Source: [Pseudopropionibacterium] massiliense
GTDB taxonomy: Bacteria > Actinomycetota > Actinomycetes > Propionibacteriales > Propionibacteriaceae
DNA length: 64,000 nucleotides
Direction of reading: 5' to 3'
Assembly: GCF_900607225.1 (NCBI RefSeq)
Contig: NZ_LR027842.1
Span: 2,136,980-2,200,979 of the forward strand
Below are positions 55,774 to 64,000 of the stretch, piece by piece. The position numbers and the translations under genes are program-made. The stretch's first letter is position 1, and each line of letters starts with the position of its first letter. The notes beneath the pieces were generated by a model that worked only from the letters and a program-made list of their open reading frames with translations, did no database searches and was not told the DNA's origin.

Positions 55774-56840
55774 CCGACATACAACGCCCACCGGCCGAAC
55801 TTCGCCACGCCGACGAGCTGGAACTCCTGAAACAACGCGACAGGAAACAGAAACGCCCCGTCGCTCCCGGCTGGCAGCTTTCGGCGCAGTCGGTGGTGGA
55901 GTTCGTGCTGGGCGACGGGAAACAGATCACGGGCAAGTACGTGGGACGGCGTTCCCTGATTGAACGCTGCGTGGTGTCGCTGGCCACGAACCGGGGTTTG
56001 ATGCTGATCGGCGAACCCGGCACGGCAAAGTCGCTGCTGAGCGAGCTCCTGGCAGCAGCGATCTCCGGGGACACCACCCTGACCATCCAGGGTTCGGCCG
56101 CCACCACCGAGGACGCCATCAAGTACTCCTGGAACTACGCGATGCTGCTGGCCGAGGGACCGACCCTGAAATCCCTCGTGCCCGCCCCCGTCCACCGGGG
56201 CATGTCGGAGGGCAAGGTGGTGCGTTTCGAGGAGATCACCCGATGCGCCCCCGAGGTGCAGGACTCGATGCTGTCGGTGCTCTCGGACCGCACCTTGTCC
56301 ATTCCCGAACTGGATGCGGCCCACCGGACCCTGTACGCGAAACGGGGATTCAACGTGATCGGCACCGCCAACACCCGTGACCGTGGCGTCAACGAGATGT
56401 CGGCCGCGTTGAAGCGCCGGTTCAACTTCGAGACCATCGGCGCCATCGAGAACCTCGAGGTGGAGATGGCGCTGGTGGAGCGCGAGGCCGATGCGATGCT
56501 GCGGGCCGCCGAGATCCCGGCCCGGCTGGGCCGCGACGCCACCGAGGTGCTGGTCACGGTGTTCCGCGAGCTGCGTTCCGGGAAGGCGTCCGAGCAGGGT
56601 GTGGAGCGCCTGAGCAGCGCCATGTCCACGGCGGAGGCGGTCTCCACCGGCATGGCGGCCGCCGTCCACGCGGCCTGGTTCGGCAACGACGCCCCGGGCG
56701 GCAGGGAACTGGCGGAGGCCATCGTCGCCTCGGCGCTGAAGGACGAACCGGAGGACGTCTCCAAGCTGCGCGCCTACCGTGAACGGCACGTCAAGAAACG
56801 CTCCGGTATCTGGCAGGAGCTGTACAAACACCTGCCCTGA
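55770..56840 (+). CDS. MoxR-family AAA ATPase
   Basis: The 356-residue ATPase has Walker A GEPGTAKS (81-88), a Walker B that reads VVRFEEI with Glu154/Glu155 in place of the usual Asp-Glu, sensor-1 Asn in NVIGTANTRDRG, and the MoxR insert RCAPEVQDSMLSVLSDR. MoxR ATPases assemble or remodel protein complexes together with VWA partners, and one is encoded in this operon. It is the last gene; about 175 bp of gene-free DNA separates it from the convergent thyA stop. Confidence 0.9.
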   Translation: MTDIQRPPAELRHADELELLKQRDRKQKRPVAPGWQLSAQSVVEFVLGDGKQITGKYVGRRSLIERCVVSLATNRGLMLIGEPGTAKSLLSELLAAAISGDTTLTIQGSAATTEDAIKYSWNYAMLLAEGPTLKSLVPAPVHRGMSEGKVVRFEEITRCAPEVQDSMLSVLSDRTLSIPELDAAHRTLYAKRGFNVIGTANTRDRGVNEMSAALKRRFNFETIGAIENLEVEMALVEREADAMLRAAEIPARLGRDATEVLVTVFRELRSGKASEQGVERLSSAMSTAEAVSTGMAAAVHAAWFGNDAPGGRELAEAIVASALKDEPEDVSKLRAYRERHVKKRSGIWQELYKHLP

Positions 56841-57015
56841 CCACGGGTTGTCCTGTCTGTCCGGCGGGGTTCACAGGCAGCCGGGCAGTCTCCAAGGCCT
56901 GTGACCGTGGCACTTCCCTGGCCACCGGGAGTGGTTTCAACGCGAGCTGCTCCTTCGTCGCAGCCCGGCTCAACCAGCTCCACACCTTCCGACCCGCCCC
57001 ACGAAACAGCGTTTC

Positions 57016-57810
57016 CTACACCGCTATGGGTGCTTTTATGGCGGGGTGGGGGTCGTAGTTCTCAACGGTGATGTCGGGCAGCTCGAACCGGTCGATCTCC
57101 CGCACCCCGGGGTTCAGGGCGAGCCGCGGGAGGGCGCGCGGCCGGCGGGTCAGCTGTTCGGTCACCTGATCGAAGTGGTTGTGGTAGATGTGCGCGTCGC
57201 CGAGGGTGTGGATGAACTCCCCCACTTCCAGCCCCGTCACCTGCGCGACGAGGTGGGTCAGCAGCGCGTAGGAGGCGATGTTGAACGGCACCCCCAGGAA
57301 CACGTCCGCGGAACGCTGGTAGAGCTGACAGCTCAGCCTGCCCCCGGCCACGTAGAACTGGAACAGGGTGTGGCAGGGGGGCAGGGCCATGGAGTCCACA
57401 TCGGCGACGTTCCAGGCGGAGACGACGTGCCGCCTGGACTCCGGATTGCGGCGCAGGGATTCGATCACCCCGGCGAGCTGATCCACGTGCCGCCCGTCCG
57501 GAGTGGGCCAGGAACGCCACTGGTAGCCGTAGATGGGCCCGAGGTTCCCGTTCTCGTCGGCCCATTCGTCCCAGATGGTGATGCGGTTCTCGTGCAGCCA
57601 GGCGATGTTGGTGTCGCCCCGCAGGAACCACAGCAGTTCGCCGAAAACGGACCGGGTGTGCACCTTCTTGGTGGTCAGCAGTGGAAACCCCGCGGTCAGG
57701 TCGAATCTCATCTGGTGCCCGAAGAGGCTGCGGGTGCCGGTTCCGGTGCGGTCGCCACGGTCGATTCCGTCAGCCATGACGCGGCGTAGCAGGTCCAGGT
57801 AGATCTCCAT
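57016..57810 (-). CDS. thyA: Thymidylate synthase
   Basis: ThyA methylates dUMP using methylenetetrahydrofolate. The 264 residues equal the E. coli length. [21 protein letters not shown], the catalytic Cys in [33 protein letters not shown] and the terminal [12 protein letters not shown] are all present. The ATG at 57810 shares one base with the rdgB stop (TGATG). It ends a six-gene minus-strand run. Confidence 0.98.
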   Translation of the reverse strand: MEIYLDLLRRVMADGIDRGDRTGTGTRSLFGHQMRFDLTAGFPLLTTKKVHTRSVFGELLWFLRGDTNIAWLHENRITIWDEWADENGNLGPIYGYQWRSWPTPDGRHVDQLAGVIESLRRNPESRRHVVSAWNVADVDSMALPPCHTLFQFYVAGGRLSCQLYQRSADVFLGVPFNIASYALLTHLVAQVTGLEVGEFIHTLGDAHIYHNHFDQVTEQLTRRPRALPRLALNPGVREIDRFELPDITVENYDPHPAIKAPIAV

Positions 57811-58427
57811 CACTGCTCCTTCAACCAGGCCACGAAGGCGCGCACGGCCTTGCCGCGGTGGCTGATCGCGTCCTTCTGCGCGGCCGTCAGCTCCGCGGAC
57901 GTGCAGGTCCACCCCTCGGGCAGGAACAGCGGATCATATCCGAAACCACCGTCGCCGCGTTCCTCCTCGGCGATCCGTCCCGGCATCTCACCGCGCCAGA
58001 GCTGCCGGCCACCACCGGGCAGCACCAGGGCCAGGGCGCACACGAAACGTGCGCCGCGCCGCTCGGCGGGCACCCCGGCCAGCTGCGCCAGGAGCAGCGC
58101 GTTGTTGGCGGCATCGTCGCACTCCGGCCCGGCCCAGCGGGCAGAACGAACCCCCGGCATGGAATTGAGCTCATCCACCTCGAGCCCCGAGTCGTCGGCC
58201 AGGGCGGCCAGCCCGGTGTGACGGGCCGCCGCCTCGGCCTTGATGAAGGCGTTGCCCTCGAAGGTCCTCTCGGTTTCGGCGGGCTCGGGGCAGGGATCGA
58301 AATCACCCAGTCCCAGCACATCCACCGCCAGCCCCGCGTCCCGGATGACGCGGCGCAGTTCGATCAGTTTCCTGGGGTTGTTGGTGGCCAGCACCACCTT
58401 CTCGACCTTCTCGACGCGGCCCGTCAC
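57810..58427 (-). CDS. rdgB: Non-canonical purine NTP pyrophosphatase (XTP/dITP)
   Basis: This enzyme removes ITP, XTP and dITP from the nucleotide pool. The 205-residue HAM1 protein has [40 protein letters not shown] and [12 protein letters not shown] with ISHRGKA near the end. The GTG at 58427 overlaps the rph stop (GTGA); an extension to 58466 is rejected. Confidence 0.96.
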   Translation of the reverse strand: MTGRVEKVEKVVLATNNPRKLIELRRVIRDAGLAVDVLGLGDFDPCPEPAETERTFEGNAFIKAEAAARHTGLAALADDSGLEVDELNSMPGVRSARWAGPECDDAANNALLLAQLAGVPAERRGARFVCALALVLPGGGRQLWRGEMPGRIAEEERGDGGFGYDPLFLPEGWTCTSAELTAAQKDAISHRGKAVRAFVAWLKEQ

Positions 58428-59143
58428 GCCAGGGCCTCGCGTTGCAACCGGGTCAGTTCCGCACACCCTGCCGCGCCGAGGTCGAGCAGCCGGTCCAGGT
58501 CGGCACGGTTGAAGGGTGCTCTCTCCGCGGTGCCCTGCACCTCGATGAAATCCCCCGACCCGGTCATGACGATGTTCATGTCCGTCCCGGCCTGCGAATC
58601 CTCCTCGTAGGCCAGGTCGAGCAGCGGCACCCCCTCGATGAAACCGACGGACACGGCTGCGACGGAATCCTTCAACGGTTCACCCTTGAGCACGTCCAGT
58701 TCACGCAGGTGGGTCACCGCGTCGGCGAGGGCCACATAGGCGCCGGTGATGGCCGCGGTACGGGTACCGCCGTCGGCCTGCAGCACGTCGCAGTCCAGGA
58801 CGATGGTGTTCTCCCCCAGGGCCGAGTAGTCGACGACGGCACGCAGCGAACGCCCGACCAGGCGTGAGATCTCGTGGGTGCGGCCGCCGATCCGGCCCCG
58901 CACGGACTCGCGGTCGCTGCGGGAGTGGGTGGCCCTGGGAAGCATCGAGTACTCGGCGGTCACCCACCCGAGGCCGGTGTCCCGCCGCCAGCGGGGGACC
59001 CCGACGGTGACGGATGCGGCAACAAGCACCCGGGTCTTCCCGAACTCCACGAGCACGGATCCCTCGGCGTGGTCGAGCCACCCGCGGGTGATACGGACTT
59101 CACGGAGCTGGTCGGCCCGGCGGCCGTCGATGCGCAGAATCAT
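58424..59143 (-). CDS. rph: Ribonuclease PH
   Basis: RNase PH trims the 3' end of tRNA precursors by phosphorolysis. The 239 residues match the family: [65 protein letters not shown] and [19 protein letters not shown]. It overlaps rdgB by GTGA and starts 35 bp after murI. Confidence 0.97.
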   Translation of the reverse strand: MILRIDGRRADQLREVRITRGWLDHAEGSVLVEFGKTRVLVAASVTVGVPRWRRDTGLGWVTAEYSMLPRATHSRSDRESVRGRIGGRTHEISRLVGRSLRAVVDYSALGENTIVLDCDVLQADGGTRTAAITGAYVALADAVTHLRELDVLKGEPLKDSVAAVSVGFIEGVPLLDLAYEEDSQAGTDMNIVMTGSGDFIEVQGTAERAPFNRADLDRLLDLGAAGCAELTRLQREALA

Positions 59144-59178
59144 GGGCCCAACCTACCGGAGTTCGGTTGGGCCGCCGT

Positions 59179-59982
59179 TCAGTACAGCTCCACCTGCTCG
59201 ACATCGTGGACGAAACGCCCGAGGAGCCTCTCCCCGATGCCCTGGAAGGAGTCGGCGTCGCCAGTGGTCAGGAACCGGCGGCTGGCGTGCCGCGGGGTGT
59301 CGTGCAGCAGGCCCTTGCGGGTGAGCCGCGCGTAGGTGTCCTGGGCACAGGCGTCCGAGGAGGAGACCAGCACCACGTCGTCACCGAGCACGTAGTTGAT
59401 GACGCCGGTGAGCAGCGGATAGTGGGTGCAGCCGAGGATCAGGGTGTCGATGTGCGCCGCCTGGAGGGGGGCCAGGTATTCGCGGGCCACCCCGAGCAGT
59501 TCCTCGCCCCCGGTGATGCCGGCCTCCACGAACTCCACGAACCTCGGGCACGCCTGGGTGGTGAGCCGCACGTCACCGGCCACCGCGAACGCGTCGTCGT
59601 AGGAACGGGACATGGCCGTGGCCTCGGTGCACACCACCCCGACCCGGCCGCTGCCGGAGGCGGCCAGGGCACGGCGGGCGGCGGGCAGGATCACCTCGAG
59701 GATCGGCACGTCGTAGCGTTCCCGGGCATCCCTCAGCACCGCGGAGCTGGCGGAGTTGCAGGCGATCACCAGCGCCTTGACCCCCCGCTTGGCCAGGTGG
59801 TCGAGGCCCTGGATGGCGAACTCCCGGACCTGCGCGATCGGCCGAGGACCGTAGGGGGCCCGGGCCGTGTCACCGAGATAGACGAAATCCTCGTTGGGAA
59901 GCTGGTCCACGAGGGAACGCATCACGGTGAGCCCGCCGAAACCGGAATCGAAGACCCCGATCGGGGCCTCACGTCCGTTCAC
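59179..59982 (-). CDS. murI: Glutamate racemase
   Basis: MurI makes D-glutamate for peptidoglycan. The 267-residue protein has IGVFDSGFGGLTV, VIACNSASSAVL (first catalytic Cys) and LILGCTHYPLL (second). Its GTG start at 59982 overlaps the DUF2017 stop by GTGA. Confidence 0.96.
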   Translation of the reverse strand: MNGREAPIGVFDSGFGGLTVMRSLVDQLPNEDFVYLGDTARAPYGPRPIAQVREFAIQGLDHLAKRGVKALVIACNSASSAVLRDARERYDVPILEVILPAARRALAASGSGRVGVVCTEATAMSRSYDDAFAVAGDVRLTTQACPRFVEFVEAGITGGEELLGVAREYLAPLQAAHIDTLILGCTHYPLLTGVINYVLGDDVVLVSSSDACAQDTYARLTRKGLLHDTPRHASRRFLTTGDADSFQGIGERLLGRFVHDVEQVELY

Positions 59983-60530
59983 CGCCCCTCCCCCCGCCAC
60001 TTGGCGTGGAGTGCATCCTCGATCAGCAACGCGAGCCAGTCGAGGATCGCGGCGGTTTCCGGGTCGTTGTCCACGTCCTCCCTCGTCGGTTCCGCCAACC
60101 GTTCCGAGGATCCGGTCAGTTCCACGTACCACTGGGCCCTGAGCGCCGCCAGAACCGATACCCAGGAGTCGATGTCTTGGCTCGGGACCACCACCCGGGC
60201 CCGGTCGTCGTCCTCCAGGGCGACCAGCACCTTCCGGGCGGCCTCCAGCCGGTTCTGAACCTGACCCGCGACGGCGTGACGCCGGAACTGGCCGGCCTCG
60301 CCCTCATCGGCAAGCGCAGGCGGGAAGAAACGCCCGAGCCCGGGTTCCTCGGCGAGGGTTTCGGCGCAGACCGACTCGGCCCTGAGTTCCGCGTCAAGCC
60401 TCGCCAGGGGATCGTCGGATTCAACCCGGGGAAGCAGTGGTTCCAGGTCGTGTGCGTAGCGTTCAACCAGGAAACGCAGCACCCTGCCACGCCCGTCACC
60501 CGCGTGGAAGATCCAAGCGACCTCGTTCAC
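59979..60530 (-). CDS. DUF2017 family protein
   Basis: The 183-residue acidic, helical protein matches DUF2017, which in actinobacteria nearly always lies directly after clpS, as here (ATGA overlap). No biochemical role is established; ClpS/ClpP-adaptor-linked functions are only suggested by this pairing. Confidence 0.85.
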   Translation of the reverse strand: MNEVAWIFHAGDGRGRVLRFLVERYAHDLEPLLPRVESDDPLARLDAELRAESVCAETLAEEPGLGRFFPPALADEGEAGQFRRHAVAGQVQNRLEAARKVLVALEDDDRARVVVPSQDIDSWVSVLAALRAQWYVELTGSSERLAEPTREDVDNDPETAAILDWLALLIEDALHAKWRGEGR

Positions 60531-60850
60531 TGTCGCTCCATGGTCGCCCAGAGAGTGTAGTTCTGCATTGCCAGGACATCGCGTTCCATGGCCTCACGAT
60601 TGCCCATCGACACCACGGCACGTCCCTCCGTGTGCACCTTCAGCATCAGCTCCTCCGACTTCGCCTTCGGATAACCGAAGTACTCGCAGAACACGTGGGT
60701 GACGTAGTCCATCAGGTTCACGGGATCGTCCCAGACGATCGTCACCCATGACTCCGCCGGGGTTTCCAGCGGGGAATCCAGCACCGCCACCTGGCCGTCG
60801 GTCTGCTCCTCGACGACGCGGGGAGACGGTGGAACAGGTCGAGGACACAT
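60527..60850 (-). CDS. clpS: ATP-dependent Clp protease adaptor ClpS
   Basis: ClpS delivers N-end-rule substrates to the Clp protease. The 107 residues contain WVTIVWDDPVNLMDYVTHVF (the substrate pocket region, with Asp and Met) and LMLKVHTEGRAVV. The ATG at 60850 is set by family length. It heads the six-gene run ending at thyA and is divergent from pncB. Confidence 0.95.
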   Translation of the reverse strand: MCPRPVPPSPRVVEEQTDGQVAVLDSPLETPAESWVTIVWDDPVNLMDYVTHVFCEYFGYPKAKSEELMLKVHTEGRAVVSMGNREAMERDVLAMQNYTLWATMERQ

Positions 60851-60940
60851 GCCTGCCATCGTACCGACACACGACGCCTGCCTCCCATGCGCTTCCGCAC
60901 CGTTCGTGGGCCGATGCCGTTGTCCCACTATGCTTGGCCC

Positions 60941-62293
60941 ATGACGACAGCGCTGCTGACCGACCACTACGAGTTGACGATGGTTCAGGCCGCCATGGAC
61001 GCGGGCACCGCGGGCAGGCGTTCCCTGTTCGACATGTTCACCCGTCGTCTGCCGGAGGGCCGCCGCTACGGGGTACTCGCAGGCCTGGGGCGGGCCTTGG
61101 ACGCCATCGACGAGTTCCGTTTCGATCCCGCCACCCTGCAGTTCCTGCTGGATCGAGGAATCATCCGCGACAACCTGGCGGAATGGCTGGCCGACTACCG
61201 TTTCAGCGGTGACATCTGGGGATACCCGGAGGGTGAGACCTATTTCCCGGGGTCGCCGGTGCTGTCCGTGGAGGGCAGCTTCGCGGAGGCCTGCATCCTG
61301 GAGACGGTGCTGCTCAGCATTTACAACTTCGATTCCGCCATAGCCGCGGCCGCCTCCCGCATGACCGCCATGGCCGAGGGAAGGCCCTGCGCGGAGATGG
61401 GATCGCGCCGAACCCACGAGTGGGCGGCGGTCGGCGCCGCCCGCGCGGCCTACATCGCCGGGTTCTCCGCGACCTCGAACCTGGAGGCCGGACGCGTCTA
61501 CGGAATCCCGACCATGGGCACCGCAGCGCACTCCTTCACGCTTCTCCACGACTCGGAGGAGGACGCCTTCCGGGCGCAGCTCAGCGCCCTGGGTGTGGAG
61601 ACGACGCTGCTGGTGGACACCTACGATGTCGAGGCCGCCATCCGCAAGGGAGTGGAGCTCACCGAGGGTCGGTTGGGGGCCATCCGGCTCGATTCCGGTG
61701 ACCTGCCGATGATGGCCCGTCAGGCCCGCGATCTCCTCGACGACCTGGGCGCCACGAACACCCGGATCACCGTCACCTCCGACCTCGACGAATGGCAGAT
61801 CGCCGCGCTTCGCGGCGCCCCCGTCGACGGGTTCGGGGTGGGAACCTCCCTGGTCACCGGTTCCGGGCATCCCACCTGCGGGTTCGTCTACAAGCTTGTG
61901 GCCCGTTCCGGTTCCACGGATCGCGAGGCGCCGATGACCCCGGTCGGGAAGAGATCGAAGGGCAAGAACACCCTGGGGGGCCGCAAGTTCGCGATGCGCA
62001 GGCTGGGCGAGAACGGTCGCGCGGAGGCCGAGATCATCGGGCTGGGTGCGGCGCCGGTCGGTGACGGCAACGATCGCCATCTGCTGGTGGATATTGTCAA
62101 GGACGGGCAGCGGGTGTTCCCGGGAACCCTGGAGGACGCACGCACCCGGCACCGCGAATCGCTGACGGAACTTCCCCTGGCAGCATTGCGCATCAGCAGG
62201 GGCGAGCCCGCCATCGAGACGATCATCCTCGACGGCGCCGGGGTCCAGACCACCAACCCGTATCAGGCGAGTCCCCGACCGACAAATCTGTGA
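60941..62293 (+). CDS. pncB: Nicotinate phosphoribosyltransferase
   Basis: PncB converts nicotinate to nicotinate mononucleotide in NAD salvage. The 450 residues include TDHYELTMVQAA at the N-terminus, FDMFTRRLPEGRRYGVLAG, EMGSRRTHEWAAV, GTAAHSFTLLH (catalytic His) and RLDSGDLPMMARQAR. It starts at the ATG 60941. TATGCT lies only six bases before the start, so the mRNA may be leaderless. Confidence 0.95.
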   Translation: MTTALLTDHYELTMVQAAMDAGTAGRRSLFDMFTRRLPEGRRYGVLAGLGRALDAIDEFRFDPATLQFLLDRGIIRDNLAEWLADYRFSGDIWGYPEGETYFPGSPVLSVEGSFAEACILETVLLSIYNFDSAIAAAASRMTAMAEGRPCAEMGSRRTHEWAAVGAARAAYIAGFSATSNLEAGRVYGIPTMGTAAHSFTLLHDSEEDAFRAQLSALGVETTLLVDTYDVEAAIRKGVELTEGRLGAIRLDSGDLPMMARQARDLLDDLGATNTRITVTSDLDEWQIAALRGAPVDGFGVGTSLVTGSGHPTCGFVYKLVARSGSTDREAPMTPVGKRSKGKNTLGGRKFAMRRLGENGRAEAEIIGLGAAPVGDGNDRHLLVDIVKDGQRVFPGTLEDARTRHRESLTELPLAALRISRGEPAIETIILDGAGVQTTNPYQASPRPTNL

Positions 62294-62348
62294 CGGGGCT
62301 CCTCATCCCCGGATCGCTCTCCGCCGCCACGACCGTCCTCCTACTCGG

Positions 62349-64000
62349 CTACTCCCCGTTCATCACTTCCCCGAGCCGACGGGGCAGATCAGCGGTGAAG
62401 AGGTCCTCCAGCGTCAAGCGCTTTCCCTCGGAGTCGGCGAGCGGCACCCGCCAGTTGGGGTACTCATCCATCGTTCCCGGCTGATTCTGAGCCCGTTTCT
62501 CCCCCGCGGCATCAGCCAGGGAGACCACCAGCACCTTGGAGTTGGTCAACCGCAGATAGCGATGCATGGCCAGCATCACCTCGACGTGATCTCCTGCCCG
62601 GGCCTCATCGAGGACCCCGAAGGCGATCAACCTCTCCACCCACATGCCGCGCTCTCGCTCGGCGAAGGCAAGCTCCTGTTCGACCGGTTCGAGCAGCAAA
62701 CCGAGCTGTTCGCGAAGCTTGACGTGCCCGCTCTCGAGGTATCCGAGGGTCGGGGGCAGGTCGTGGGTGGTGACCGAGGCCATGCAGTACTCACGCCACT
62801 TCTCCGGAGGCAGTACCTGCCCGTCGGTTCCATACTCCCACCACAGGATCGCGGTGCCCAGCAGGCCACGTCGCGAGAGATATTCGCGTACCCACGGCTC
62901 GACGGTGCCGAGGTCCTCCCCCACCACCAGGGCCTGTGCGCGATGCGCCTCCAGCGCCAGGATCCCGATCAGCGCCTCATGGTTGTAGCGAACGTAGGTG
63001 CCGGCACTGGGTTCAAGTCCCTCGGGCACCCACCACAGTCGGAACAAGCCGATGATGTGGTCGATCCTGAGCCCACCCACACGGTTGAGAGCAGCCCGCA
63101 CCATGGCGCGGAACGGCTCGTACTCCAGCTCTTCCAGTTTCAAGGGATTCCACGGCGGCTGTCCCCAGTCCTGGCCGCCCTGGTTGTACTGATCCGGTGG
63201 AGCACCGACGGTGATCCCTGGGGCGTAGACGTCGCCCATCAGCCAGGTTTCCGCGCTGGCCTTGCCGACCCCGACCGCCAGATCGGCCAGCACACCGACC
63301 CCCATGCCGGCCTCCTCCGCGGCGGTCTGCGCCACTGACAGCTGCTGCTGCGCGGTCCACTGAAGCCATTCGAAGAACTCCACCCGCTCTACCCGGGCAG
63401 CAGCGAACTCCTCCGTCGCGGCGGAACGCGGATCACGCAGCTCCTCGGGCCACAACCGCCAGTCGTTGCCGTGAACCTCGCTGAGGACACTCCAGACCGC
63501 GAAATCGCGCAACGCGCGGCCTTCACGGCGACGGAAACCGTCGAAGGACACTTGGCGAGCGGGGCGTCGACCAGTTTGGAACAGCTCCCACAGCGCTTCT
63601 CGCTTGCCCTCCCACACCGTGTCACGGTCAATGATCTCTCTGCGTTTCCGCACCGACTTGCGCAGCTTGCGTATCCTCCGTCGCGTCGGCTGAGCGAGGC
63701 TGGCATATTCGGGCACCGCCTCGGGCCTGATGTACAACGGACTCAGGAAGCGTCGGCTCGAGGGCAGGTATGGCGATGAATCGATCGGAGCCACTGCCTG
63801 GGACGCGTGCAGCGGATTGACCAGTACGAAACCGGCATGCTGTTCGTTTCCCGCCCATGTGGCGAGATCGGCCAAGTCGGTGAAATCGCCGATTCCCCAC
63901 GAACGTTTCGAGGTGACGCTGTAGAGCTGGAGAGCGTATCCCCACGTGCGGTTTCCGCGCATGCCCGGTGGGAAACCCACGAAACCGGGGGTGACGATCA
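62349..64000 (-). CDS. malQ: 4-alpha-glucanotransferase (amylomaltase), N-terminus beyond the window
   Basis: The frame stays open to the right edge, so about 550 C-terminal residues are visible of a protein usually near 700. The GH77 blocks are YALQLYSVTSKRSWGIGDFTDL, RIDHIIGLFRLWWVPEG (nucleophile Asp), VVGEDLGTVEPWVRE (acid Glu) and TTHDLPPTLGYLESG. MalQ transfers glucan segments in maltodextrin and glycogen breakdown. It converges with pncB. Confidence 0.95.
   Translation of the reverse strand, partial: IVTPGFVGFPPGMRGNRTWGYALQLYSVTSKRSWGIGDFTDLADLATWAGNEQHAGFVLVNPLHASQAVAPIDSSPYLPSSRRFLSPLYIRPEAVPEYASLAQPTRRRIRKLRKSVRKRREIIDRDTVWEGKREALWELFQTGRRPARQVSFDGFRRREGRALRDFAVWSVLSEVHGNDWRLWPEELRDPRSAATEEFAAARVERVEFFEWLQWTAQQQLSVAQTAAEEAGMGVGVLADLAVGVGKASAETWLMGDVYAPGITVGAPPDQYNQGGQDWGQPPWNPLKLEELEYEPFRAMVRAALNRVGGLRIDHIIGLFRLWWVPEGLEPSAGTYVRYNHEALIGILALEAHRAQALVVGEDLGTVEPWVREYLSRRGLLGTAILWWEYGTDGQVLPPEKWREYCMASVTTHDLPPTLGYLESGHVKLREQLGLLLEPVEQELAFAERERGMWVERLIAFGVLDEARAGDHVEVMLAMHRYLRLTNSKVLVVSLADAAGEKRAQNQPGTMDEYPNWRVPLADSEGKRLTLEDLFTADLPRRLGEVMNGE

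Noticed and set aside
56841-57015. Possible gene or IS remnant between the MoxR gene and thyA
   Set aside because: Short minus-strand frames exist but have no recognisable motif or ribosome binding site. I see no ends of an insertion sequence and report nothing there.

Overview
The window is a high-GC actinobacterial chromosome segment. The organism is probably a member of the Propionibacteriaceae (an Arachnia-like genus is my guess). The reasons are the base composition, the many GTG starts and 4-bp ATGA/GTGA gene overlaps, the single-membrane-subunit sdhCAB set, a Dcu-type C4-dicarboxylate carrier, and actinobacterial neighbourhoods such as clpS-DUF2017-murI-rph-rdgB-thyA. No phage, plasmid origin or CRISPR array is visible. 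The species assignment is inference; the genes are read directly.

Layout. 1-10.8 kb: end of an MFS permease, a Dcu carrier, uvrC, ettA, a pair of dynamin-like GTPases, a PrsW-type protease and tRNA-Arg. 10.9-13.3 kb: orn, an amidase and a TPR protein. 13.3-16.3 kb: an orphan type VII secretion cassette (YbaB-like protein, EspC/WXG-like protein, large effector-like protein, membrane protein). 16.5-21.5 kb: tRNA-His, a Tat-exported DUF4185 protein, an alpha/beta hydrolase, a cyclophilin-like lipoprotein, an SDR and a zinc alcohol dehydrogenase. 21.6-27.5 kb: a tightly overlapping minus-strand operon of four ATP-grasp enzymes, one mannitol-1-phosphate-dehydrogenase-like protein and one MFS permease. 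27.9-31 kb: an FMN reductase, an XRE-controlled small membrane locus, and bioB behind a palindromic operator. 30.8-36.6 kb: sdhCAB, two identical tRNA-Lys genes, bcp, a YigZ protein and small membrane proteins, one of them frameshifted. 36.8-42.3 kb: a BCCT transporter, pdxH, a DUF1707 protein, tdh and kbl. 42.3-44.7 kb: a decayed IS630 element carrying two small palindromic insertions, followed by a truncated secreted-peptide-like gene and a small membrane gene. 45.2-47.2 kb: tRNA-Leu, dinB and folA. 47.4-56.8 kb: a five-gene operon of DUF5682, VWA, SWIM, WGR/DUF4132 and MoxR AAA proteins. 57-60.9 kb: the thyA-rdgB-rph-murI-DUF2017-clpS run. 60.9-64 kb: pncB and the end of malQ.

Two regions stand out as possible undescribed systems. 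The first is the ATP-grasp operon (21601-27483). All four ATP-grasp proteins carry motifs that look more like inositol-phosphate kinases (ITPK type) than like RimK ligases. Two have lost key catalytic residues, and they sit with a polyol-phosphate-dehydrogenase-like enzyme whose catalytic Asn is Ser, plus a permease. This looks like a pathway that makes and exports a small molecule. The second is the MoxR-VWA-SWIM-WGR operon (47422-56840), an NTPase-based system of unknown purpose with conflict- or stress-system architecture.

A third theme is small mobile DNA. A 79-bp element with 15-bp terminal inverted repeats occurs in three copies (27.75, 42.78 and 44.35 kb). One copy interrupts the IS630 transposase with a 3-bp target duplication, and another sits where a secreted protein has lost its start.
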